Shown here in pieces: positions 1 to 7,107 of a DNA stretch of 10,519 nucleotides. Source of the stretch: Oscillospiraceae bacterium (GTDB taxonomy: Bacteria > Bacillota > Clostridia > Oscillospirales > UBA929); contig WRLW01000036.1 in assembly GCA_009777435.1 (NCBI GenBank), positions 1 through 10,519 of the forward strand. The letters are read 5' to 3'. A program made the translations under genes and the position numbers. The notes beneath the pieces were generated by a model, which saw only the letters and a list, made by a program, of their open reading frames with translations, was not told the origin of the DNA and searched no databases. Position 1 is the first letter of the stretch. Every line of letters starts with the position of its first letter.

Positions 1-616
1 TATTCGGCGTAATACCCATCGCCTGAAGCTCCTTGACCGAGTGCTGCGTTGGCTTGGATTTATGCTCGCCGGACGCTTTGAGATAGGGAACCAGCGTCAC
101 ATGAATGAACAGGCAGTTTTCCCACCCGTTTTCAAGGGAGATCTGCCGGATGGCCTCTATAAAGGGCTGGCTTTCAATGTCGCCGATTGTACCGCCGATT
201 TCGGTAATCAGCACGTCGGCGTTTTCCGCTCCCGCGTGGATAAACGACTTGATTTCCTGCGTGACATGGGGGATGACCTGCACCGTCCCGCCGAGGTAGC
301 CGCCGGCCCGCTCCCGCTCCAGCACGCTCCAGTACACCTGCCCCGAGGTCAGGGTGCTGCGTTTGGTCAGATTCTCGTCAATGAACCGCTCATAGTGTCC
401 CAAATCAAGGTCGGTTTCCGCGCCGTCGTCGGTCACAAACACCTCGCCGTGCTGGAACGGGCTCATGGTGCCGGGGTCTACGTTCATATACGGGTCGAGC
501 TTCTGCGCCGCGACCTTTAGCCCCCGCTGTTTGAGCAGTCTGCCCAGCGAAGCCGCGGTGATTCCCTTTCCCAGTCCCGAAACAACCCCTCCGGTCACAA
601 AGATGTGCTTGGTCAT
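1..616 (-). CDS. pyrG: CTP synthase, N-terminal part (runs off left edge)
   Basis: CTP synthase aminates UTP to CTP using ATP and the amide of glutamine; it is cytoplasmic and is the last step of de novo pyrimidine nucleotide synthesis. Only the first 205 residues of the synthetase domain are present; the C-terminal glutaminase domain lies beyond the left edge. The protein starts MTKHIFVTGGVVSGLGKGI, which holds the P-loop-like nucleotide site (about residues 9-19). It continues with the family signatures LDPYMNVDPGTMSP (40-53), HGEVFVTDDGAETDLDLGHYERF (56-78) and ITEIGGTIGDIESQPF (137-152), all in the expected order and spacing. The ATG at 616-614 lies 4 bases after the guaA stop. A GGGAG ribosome site (628-624), seven bases upstream, lies within the end of guaA, so translation of the two is probably coupled. 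Identification is essentially certain; only the missing C-terminus is unseen. Confidence 0.97.
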   Translation of the reverse strand, partial: MTKHIFVTGGVVSGLGKGITAASLGRLLKQRGLKVAAQKLDPYMNVDPGTMSPFQHGEVFVTDDGAETDLDLGHYERFIDENLTKRSTLTSGQVYWSVLERERAGGYLGGTVQVIPHVTQEIKSFIHAGAENADVLITEIGGTIGDIESQPFIEAIRQISLENGWENCLFIHVTLVPYLKASGEHKSKPTQHSVKELQAMGITPN

Positions 617-620
617 ATTC

Positions 621-2117
621 TCACTCCCATTCCACGGTTGCGGGTGGTTTTGACGTTATATCATACACGACCCGGCTGATGGAGGGTATTTCGCTTGTAA
701 TCCGCGACGATATGCGCCCTAAAACCCTGTGCGGCAGCGGAGCGTATTCACAAGTCATAAAGTCGCCCGTGGTAACGGCGCGGAGCGCGATGACCGGCTC
801 ATATGTCCTGTCGTCGCCCTTGACGCCTACCGAGCGTGTGCCGGTCAGGACGGCGAAGTATTGGTCGGGCCTGCGCCGAAGCCTGTCCAGTTCCTCGCGC
901 AGAATAGCGTCGGCATGACGCAAAACGTCCAATTTTGCTTCCGTCGCCTCGCCCATTACGCGTATGGCAAGCCCCGGGCCTGGAAACGGCTGGCGGTTTA
1001 CGAGCGCGGCCGGCAGTCCGAGCTTTTTTCCGAGGGTGCGAACCTCATCCTTGAACAACCCCGCCAGCGGCTCAATAACCCCGTAAAACGCCAGCGTTTC
1101 GGGCAATCCTCCAACATTATGGTGGCTCTTGATGGCCGCCCCATACGCCCCGCCGCTCTCAACCACGTCGGGATAAATCGTTCCCTGCGCCAAGTATGGG
1201 ATTTTACCGAGCTTTGCGGCTTCCTCCTCAAATACCCGGATAAATTCTTCACCGATTATCCTTCGTTTGGTCTCAGGATCGGTCACGCCTTTCAGTTTGC
1301 CTGAGAAGCGGGCGGCGGCGTTTACGCGTATAAACCGAAGCTTACGCTTTGAAAATATCCTCTCGATTTCATCGCCCTCGCCCAGCCGCATGAAGCCGTG
1401 GTCAACAAAAACGCAAATAAGCTGTCCGGGTATAGCCTTTGACAGCAGCGCGGCGCATACCGATGAGTCCACACCGCCCGAAAGCGCCAGCAGCACCTTT
1501 TCTTGCCCCACAGTCCGCTTGATGGCCTGAGTTTGACGGTCTATGCAGTCGTCTAACCGGTAATCCCCGGCGGCTTCGCATATGTCATAGAGGAATTTCC
1601 TGAAAAACTCACGCCCGCCCTCGGTATGCGCCGATTCGGGGTGGTATTGCACACCGTAGAGCTTTCGCGCGGCGTTTTCGCAAGCGGCGACGCAAGCGCC
1701 GGTACGCGCCGTCACATGGAAGCCGTCCGGCAAGCGCGTAACCGCGTCCCGATGGCTCATCAAAGCCATGAATGGATCTCCCGCGCCGGGCGTCACTTTT
1801 ACACGCCCGTATTCACCCGTGCCGGCCTGAGAAACCTCGCCGCCCAGCATATGGCAGAGCATCTGCATCCCATAACAAATGCCGAGAACAGGAATCCCTA
1901 ATGAGAGGATCTCAGGGTCGCACTTGGGCGCTTCGGGCAAATACACTCTGTTCGGCCCGCCGGTGAGGATAATACCGATAGGGGCAAGCCGCCGGACTTC
2001 GTTTGCCGAAACGCTGCCCGGTCTGATTTCCGAGCAGACCGACAGCTCACGCACCTTTCGGGCGATCAGCTCCTTATACTGGCCGCCGAAGTCTAACACC
2101 AGAATACCGCCGCTCAT
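621..2117 (-). CDS. guaA: GMP synthase (glutamine-hydrolysing)
   Basis: GMP synthase converts XMP to GMP with ATP and glutamine, the last step of guanine nucleotide synthesis. At 498 residues it is slightly shorter than the usual 510-525. The N-terminal class I glutaminase domain (about 1-185) has the nucleophile C81 in GICYGMQML and the H159/E161 pair in YHPES. The ATP pyrophosphatase domain has the PP-loop SGGVDSS at 213-219, followed by VDHGFMRLGEGDE, the DPETKRRIIGEEF segment and the PDVVESGG and KSHHNVGGLPE motifs. The dimerisation domain ends in the family hallmark DITSKPPATVEWE. The start ATG overlaps the TGA of the upstream carB-dapF gene (ATGA at 2117-2114). The nearest purine-rich site is only one base from the start, which suggests translational coupling or reinitiation. 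All catalytic residues looked for are present, so it should be active. Confidence 0.98.
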   Translation of the reverse strand: MSGGILVLDFGGQYKELIARKVRELSVCSEIRPGSVSANEVRRLAPIGIILTGGPNRVYLPEAPKCDPEILSLGIPVLGICYGMQMLCHMLGGEVSQAGTGEYGRVKVTPGAGDPFMALMSHRDAVTRLPDGFHVTARTGACVAACENAARKLYGVQYHPESAHTEGGREFFRKFLYDICEAAGDYRLDDCIDRQTQAIKRTVGQEKVLLALSGGVDSSVCAALLSKAIPGQLICVFVDHGFMRLGEGDEIERIFSKRKLRFIRVNAAARFSGKLKGVTDPETKRRIIGEEFIRVFEEEAAKLGKIPYLAQGTIYPDVVESGGAYGAAIKSHHNVGGLPETLAFYGVIEPLAGLFKDEVRTLGKKLGLPAALVNRQPFPGPGLAIRVMGEATEAKLDVLRHADAILREELDRLRRRPDQYFAVLTGTRSVGVKGDDRTYEPVIALRAVTTGDFMTCEYAPLPHRVLGRISSRITSEIPSISRVVYDITSKPPATVEWE

Positions 2118-2950
2118 ACCTCCACCGTCCCGTCGTAAACTTTTACACAGCCGCCCGTCATGTATACCGCTTCTTCCGTGTAGTAAACGATCAGTTCACC
2201 GCCGAGAATCTGTACTTTTATATCGGCGGCTTTGTCACAGAATCCGTTCAATACGGCCGCCACCGCCGAAGCGCAGGCGCCTGTGCCGCAGGCTTGGGTC
2301 TCTCCGCTTCCGCGCTCCCAAACACGAATTTTCAGGCGGTTCCTGCCTGTGACCTCCACAAACTCCGCGTTCACCCTGTCGGGGAACAGCGGGTCATGCT
2401 CAAAAAGCGGCCCGATTTCTTGCAAATCCAGTGTATCCACACTGTCGCAAAACACCACCGCGTGGGGATTACCCATCGAGACACAGGTAATTCCATACTT
2501 ACGGCCGCCAATGCTCACGGTTCGGGCGACCACGCTTTCCCCGGGCAATTTTACCGGGATTTTTTGCGGCCGCAGCTCGGCTCTCCCCATATCGACTCTA
2601 ACGGAGTATACCGCGCCGTCTTGGGTGGACAGCCATAGGGTCTTAACGCCGCTCCGTGTTTCGATTTTCATTTCCCGCTTTGTTACAATGCCGTTGTCGT
2701 AAAGATATTTCGCGACGCAGCGTATGGCGTTGCCGCACATACTGCTCTCGCTGCCGTCGAGGTTGAACATACGCATCCCGGCATCGGCAATGACGGACGG
2801 CAGTATCAGCACAACGCCGTCGCCGCCCACGCCGGTGTGACGGTCGGAGAGAAACACCGACAGGGATTCGGGTGAGTTGATTTCATTTTCAAAGCAGTTG
2901 ATGTAGATATAATCGTTGCCGCAGCCGTGCATTTTTGTAAAGGGCAATTT
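2114..2950 (-). other. dapF: DapF (diaminopimelate epimerase) module of the CarB fusion protein
   Basis: Residues about 1036-1313 of the fusion. DapF interconverts LL- and meso-diaminopimelate without a cofactor, giving the precursor of lysine and of DAP-type peptidoglycan. The module is full length (about 278 residues, against 274 in E. coli) and collinear with the family: KMHGCGNDY at 1041-1049, RHTGVGGDG, then FNLDGSESSMCGNAIRC with catalytic C1107, VSMGNPHAV, PDRVNAEF, WERGSGETQACGTGACAS with catalytic C1256, and a normal C-terminus after YMTGG. Both acid/base cysteines are present with family-like spacing (149 residues; 144 in E. coli). The linker LIDINRLRSERQK joins CarB's own C-terminal segment directly to the first DapF strand. 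A TTG codon (L1037) and an ATG (M1042) could in principle start a separate DapF, but neither has a convincing ribosome site, so I read this as a true fusion. Confidence 0.93.
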
Positions 2951-5900
2951 CTGCCGCTCGCTTCTTAAACGGTTTATATCAATCAGCTCGGTATTGATTT
3001 CACTGTAATCTGAGAGCAGAATGTCGGCCAGCGCGTTGGCCGTATCAATCGAGGTCAGGCAGGGGATGGCGAGGGAACAGGCTTTTCTGCGAATCTTAAC
3101 GTCGTCAAGCGCGGGGTCTCTGCCCTTTTCGGATGTTGAGATAATATAGCTGATATTTCCGCTCTCCAGCAGCGTCGCGGTGTTATTTTCGCTGCAGTCT
3201 TTGATTTTTTCCGCGACCTGTACACGTAAACCTTTGTCTGACAGGAAACGCGCCGTTCCGCGTGTAGCGTAAAGGGTAAACCCGCACCCGGCGAGCTTGC
3301 CCGCCACTCCGGCGATCTCGGCTTTGTCGCTGTCCCGGACGGTAATCAGCACCCCGCCTTTTTTACGGAGATGATACCCGGCGGCGGCAAGTCCCTTATA
3401 CAGAGCTTCCTCAAGATTTTTTCCAAGACCCAATACCTCGCCTGTGGACTTCATCTCAGGGCCTAAATGCGTATCCACGCCCGCCAGCTTTACAAAGGAG
3501 AAAACGGGAACTTTCACCGCAGTATACGGTGGTTTTTTGGCGATACCCGAGGAATAGCCCAAATCCGGGAGAAATCCCCCGACACTGACCTTTGTGGCAA
3601 GCTCGCACACAGGCACGCCCGTTACCTTGCTGATGTAAGGAACGGTGCGCGAAGCGCGTGGGTTGACTTCTACCACATAGACGTCGCCGCCGTAGAGGAC
3701 ATATTGAATGTTGACAAGGCCCCGCACGTCAAGCGCCTTGCATATTTTCACCGTGACGGCAAAAATCCTTTCGGCCATCGCGTCGTCTATGTGAATCGCG
3801 GGGTAAACCGCCATGCTGTCGCCCGAGTGTATCCCGGTGCGCTCTATATGCTCCATGATTCCGGGAATCAATATGTCTGTCCCGTCGCATATTGCGTCAA
3901 CCTCGACCTCGATCCCTTCGAGGTACTTATCTATCAGTACGGGGTTCTCCTGCTTTTGACGCAGGATTATTTCCATATACTCGCGGATATCCTCCGGCGA
4001 GAACGCGATAATCATATTCTGGCCGCCCAGCACATAGGACGGGCGCATCAGCACCGGGTAGCCAAGCGTCTCCGCCGCCGAGAGCGCTTCCGCTTCGGTA
4101 CTCACACCAAACCCTTTCGGACGATTTATGCCAAGTTGCTCTAAAAGGCTGTCAAACCGCTCCCTGTCCTCGCATATGTCAATGCTGTCCGCCGATGTAC
4201 CGATGATTTTCACACCGCGCTCATGCAGTTTTTTTGTAAGCTTGATCGCCGTACCGCCGCCGAACGCCGCGACGACGCCGACAGGCTTTTCGACGTTTAT
4301 AACACCCATAACGCCGTCTATTGTGAGCGGCTCGAAATACAGCCTGTCGGCGGTGTCGAAGTCGGTGGACACCGTTTCCGGGTTGTTGTTGATTACGATA
4401 ACCTCATAACCCATATTTTTCAGCGTCCATACGCAATGCACGCAGGCGTAGTCGAACTCGATACCCTGCCCGATTCGTATAGGCCCGCTGCCCAAAACGA
4501 CTATGCGCGGCTTTTGGCTTTTTTCAACAAACGGCAGAGCCTCGTTCTCGGCGGCGCCGCGCACAGAGTAAAAATACGGCGTCTGCGCTTCAAACTCGGC
4601 GGCGCATGTATCGACCATCTTATACGCAGTGCGCGGCGCTCCCGGCGCGCCGTTTTTCGCGGTATTCGCCAGTCCATATAAAAACCATCTGTCCACTTTG
4701 GTTATCAAATGCAGTTCGTCCACGGTGACGCCGCGCCTGATGGCCTCGTACAGCACAAAAAGGCGCTCGTCGGTCACGGTATGCAGCAGTTCGCGGATTT
4801 CACGGTCTGTTTTCGACGCGAGCCTTGGTAAATCGAGCGTCGAAAGCCCAAGCTCGGCTCCGCGCACAGCCTTTAACAGCGCGTCCTCGAATGTGTCTGC
4901 GATTGCCATGACCTCGCCGGTGGCTTTCATTTGTGTGCCTAAGTCCTTTTGCGCATAGACAAACTTGTCAAAGGGCCACTTGGGCAGTTTGACCGCCACA
5001 TAGTCGAGCGCCGGCTCAAAGGCGGCGAACGTCGTCCCCGTGACGGCGTTCGGGATTTCATCGAGGGTGTAGCCAATGGCGATTTTCGTCGCGACCTTGG
5101 CGATCGGGTAGCCCGTCGCCTTGCTGGCAAGCGCCGACGAACGTGACACCCGAGGGTTGACCTCTATGACGGCATACTCAAAGCTGTGCGGATGGAGAGC
5201 GAACTGGCAGTTGCAGCCGCCCTCGACGCCTAAAGCCTGAATAATACTCAACGCCGCGCTCCGCAGCATTTGATACTCCCTGTCAGCCAGCGTGACGGCG
5301 GGAGCGATTACGATACTGTCCCCGGTGTGGACGCCCACGGGGTCGAAGTTTTCCATCGAGCAGACGGTTATGGCGTTGCCGGCGCGGTCGCGCATGACCT
5401 CAAACTCTATTTCCTTCCATCCGGCTATGGATTTTTCCACCAATATCTGCTTTATAGGCGAAAGGGCAAGCCCGCCCGCCGCGATCTCCCTAAGCGCGGC
5501 TTCGTCGTGAGTGATTCCGCCGCCTCCGCCGCCCAGCGTAAACGCGGGGCGCACGATGACCGGGAAGCCGAGTTCCGCCGCGAAGTCAAGCGCTGTTTGA
5601 ATATCATTCGCGATAACCGATGGGACTACCGGCTGACCGATGCTTTGCATGGTCTCCTTGAATAATTGCCTGTCCTCCGCTCTGTCGATGGTTGCGGGCG
5701 ACGAACCCAGCAGGCGCACGCCCAGCCTGTCAAGAAACCCGTCTTTGGCAAGCTTCATACACAACGTCAGCCCGGTCTGACCGCCAAGCCCCGACAGGAT
5801 GCTGTCAGGACGTTCTTTTTCGATAATCCGCTTAACGGTTGTGAGTGTCAGCGGCTCGATGTAGATTTTGTCGGCGATGTTTTTATCGGTCATAATGGTG

Positions 5901-6055
5901 GCGGGATTGCTGTTGACAAGGACGATCTCTATGCCGTCCTCGCGCAGCACGCGGCAGGCCTGTGTTCCGGCATAGTCAAACTCGGCCGCCTGTCCGATGA
6001 CAATCGGCCCCGAACCTATGACAAGCGCCTTTTTTATGGTTCTATCGAGCGGCAT
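2114..6055 (-). CDS. carB: Carbamoyl phosphate synthase large subunit fused to diaminopimelate epimerase
   Basis: One uninterrupted 1313-residue reading frame. Residues 1 to about 1030 are a full CarB, which with CarA makes carbamoyl phosphate from bicarbonate, ATP and glutamine-derived ammonia for pyrimidine and arginine synthesis. The first synthetase half opens with LVIGSGPIVIGQAAEFDYAG and has the ATP-grasp loop FTLGGGGGG near 171. The second half opens with VVLGSGPIRIGQGIEFDYA near 515-525, has VLGGQNM near 675, and NPRASRTVPYISK near 797. An MGS-like allosteric domain spans about 900-1030. From about 1036 to the end is a complete diaminopimelate epimerase (listed separately). The ATG at 6055 has a GAAAGGA site nine bases upstream and lies inside the end of carA (14-base overlap). 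Usual CarB length is about 1050-1075, so roughly 250 residues are extra. No stop or frame change occurs at the joint. I know of no characterised enzyme with this architecture. Confidence 0.96.
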   Translation of the reverse strand: MPLDRTIKKALVIGSGPIVIGQAAEFDYAGTQACRVLREDGIEIVLVNSNPATIMTDKNIADKIYIEPLTLTTVKRIIEKERPDSILSGLGGQTGLTLCMKLAKDGFLDRLGVRLLGSSPATIDRAEDRQLFKETMQSIGQPVVPSVIANDIQTALDFAAELGFPVIVRPAFTLGGGGGGITHDEAALREIAAGGLALSPIKQILVEKSIAGWKEIEFEVMRDRAGNAITVCSMENFDPVGVHTGDSIVIAPAVTLADREYQMLRSAALSIIQALGVEGGCNCQFALHPHSFEYAVIEVNPRVSRSSALASKATGYPIAKVATKIAIGYTLDEIPNAVTGTTFAAFEPALDYVAVKLPKWPFDKFVYAQKDLGTQMKATGEVMAIADTFEDALLKAVRGAELGLSTLDLPRLASKTDREIRELLHTVTDERLFVLYEAIRRGVTVDELHLITKVDRWFLYGLANTAKNGAPGAPRTAYKMVDTCAAEFEAQTPYFYSVRGAAENEALPFVEKSQKPRIVVLGSGPIRIGQGIEFDYACVHCVWTLKNMGYEVIVINNNPETVSTDFDTADRLYFEPLTIDGVMGVINVEKPVGVVAAFGGGTAIKLTKKLHERGVKIIGTSADSIDICEDRERFDSLLEQLGINRPKGFGVSTEAEALSAAETLGYPVLMRPSYVLGGQNMIIAFSPEDIREYMEIILRQKQENPVLIDKYLEGIEVEVDAICDGTDILIPGIMEHIERTGIHSGDSMAVYPAIHIDDAMAERIFAVTVKICKALDVRGLVNIQYVLYGGDVYVVEVNPRASRTVPYISKVTGVPVCELATKVSVGGFLPDLGYSSGIAKKPPYTAVKVPVFSFVKLAGVDTHLGPEMKSTGEVLGLGKNLEEALYKGLAAAGYHLRKKGGVLITVRDSDKAEIAGVAGKLAGCGFTLYATRGTARFLSDKGLRVQVAEKIKDCSENNTATLLESGNISYIISTSEKGRDPALDDVKIRRKACSLAIPCLTSIDTANALADILLSDYSEINTELIDINRLRSERQKLPFTKMHGCGNDYIYINCFENEINSPESLSVFLSDRHTGVGGDGVVLILPSVIADAGMRMFNLDGSESSMCGNAIRCVAKYLYDNGIVTKREMKIETRSGVKTLWLSTQDGAVYSVRVDMGRAELRPQKIPVKLPGESVVARTVSIGGRKYGITCVSMGNPHAVVFCDSVDTLDLQEIGPLFEHDPLFPDRVNAEFVEVTGRNRLKIRVWERGSGETQACGTGACASAVAAVLNGFCDKAADIKVQILGGELIVYYTEEAVYMTGGCVKVYDGTVEV

Positions 6056-7094
6056 AAGCGTCTATCCTTTCTAAAAACCTATCGAACAAAAACGCCGTGT
6101 CGAGCGGCCCGCCCCGAGCCTCCGGGTGGAACTGCACCGAAAACGAAACGCCGTAATCTATCCCCTCGCATGTGCCGTCGTTGACGTTTTCAAACGCGCT
6201 GTTATCGGCGATGACCGCGTATCCGTGGTTTTGGCTGGTGATATACACCCGGTTGGCGGCCGTCTCTCTAACGGGCTGGTTCGCGCCGCGATGACCGAAC
6301 TTGAGCTTTTGGGTCTTATACCCGTTTGCCAGAGCCAAAAGCTGATGACCAAGGCAAATCCCGAAAATCGGAACGCCGCTTTGCTGTAAAATCTTTATTG
6401 TTTCAACAATGCCCGCGTTTTCGGGCGACGCTGGGTCGCCCGGGCCGTTGGACAGCATAATGCCGCTGGGCTTATGCTTCAATATTTCTTCAGCCGGCGC
6501 GTCATGCGGGAACGAAAACACCTCGCAGTCCCGCGCCGCAAGCGCGTCCGCTATGCCGCGCTTCGCGCCGAAGTCTATCAGAATTACTTTGCGGCAGCCT
6601 TCGCCTGTTTTTTTAATCCCACGCCGTGATACCGAAGCTATGGCATTACGGATTGTATACGCCGCGGCCTCGCCGCGGTCGGCTTCGGCCGGCGGCGACG
6701 TTGTGATTTTCCCGTTCATCACCCCGTCCGAACGAATAACCCTTGTCAGCGCGCGGGTATCAATGCCGCACAGCCCGACAATACCGCGTGCCTTCAAAAA
6801 AGCGTCAAGCGTCTCCTCGCTTCTGAAATTGGAGGGTTCCCGGCATGGATGCTTTACGATGTAGCCCTTCGCGCCGATAAGCGCGCTTTCAAAATCCGAA
6901 GGGATAACGCCATAGTTGCCGATGAGCGGGAAAGTTTGAAGGACAATCTGACCGTAATAGCTGGGGTCGGTCAGGGTTTCCAAATACCCGGTCATCCCGG
7001 TGGCGAAAACCACCTCGCCGGTGGTCTCGCCGTGCGCGCCGAACGGCTCGCCCTCAAAAATCTGACCGTTTTCTAAAATCAAATACGCTCTCAT
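6042..7094 (-). CDS. carA: Carbamoyl phosphate synthase small (glutaminase) subunit
   Basis: CarA hydrolyses glutamine and channels the ammonia to CarB. The protein is 350 residues, at the short end of the normal range. The N-terminal CPSase small-chain domain includes ENGQIFEGEPFG, TGMTGYLETLTDPSY and the GLCGIDTRALTR signature near 130-150. The class I glutaminase domain has LSNGPGDP, nucleophile C247 in FGICLGHQLLAL, NHGYAVI and the H323/E325 pair in FHPEARGGP. The open frame extends upstream to 7175, but the start is placed at the ATG at 7094. That gives the family N-terminus MRAYLILENGQIFEG and lies seven bases after a TGAGGA site. The longer version would run through the end of purF. 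The gap from the purF stop is 10 bases, and its own end overlaps carB by 14 bases, as expected for two subunits made in equal amounts. Confidence 0.97.
   Translation of the reverse strand: MRAYLILENGQIFEGEPFGAHGETTGEVVFATGMTGYLETLTDPSYYGQIVLQTFPLIGNYGVIPSDFESALIGAKGYIVKHPCREPSNFRSEETLDAFLKARGIVGLCGIDTRALTRVIRSDGVMNGKITTSPPAEADRGEAAAYTIRNAIASVSRRGIKKTGEGCRKVILIDFGAKRGIADALAARDCEVFSFPHDAPAEEILKHKPSGIMLSNGPGDPASPENAGIVETIKILQQSGVPIFGICLGHQLLALANGYKTQKLKFGHRGANQPVRETAANRVYITSQNHGYAVIADNSAFENVNDGTCEGIDYGVSFSVQFHPEARGGPLDTAFLFDRFLERIDAYAAR
6065..6071 (-). promoter_or_regulatory. Ribosome binding site of carB-dapF
   Basis: GAAAGGA on the minus strand, nine bases before ATG 6055 and within the last codons of carA. 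Confidence 0.7.
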
Positions 7095-7101
7095 GGTTTG
7101 T

Positions 7102-7107
7102 TCCTCA
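7102..7107 (-). promoter_or_regulatory. Ribosome binding site of carA (decides the start)
   Basis: TGAGGA on the minus strand, seven bases before ATG 7094 and overlapping the purF stop codon. It favours the 350-residue CarA over the open frame extending to 7175. Confidence 0.75.

Noticed and set aside
3467..4144. 225-codon open frame on the plus strand inside carB
   Set aside because: It lies wholly antisense to conserved CarB sequence, resembles no family I know, and is the kind of shadow frame expected in GC-biased coding DNA. The same applies to the other plus-strand frames, such as 41-520, 729-1304, 5666-6184 and 8899-9357.
2114..6055. CarB-DapF fusion as a sequencing or assembly artefact
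   Set aside because: The frame is unbroken, both sides keep normal family sequence right up to the joint, and no truncated or repeated segment appears there. An artefact would need the exact loss of a stop codon. Only resequencing can exclude it fully.
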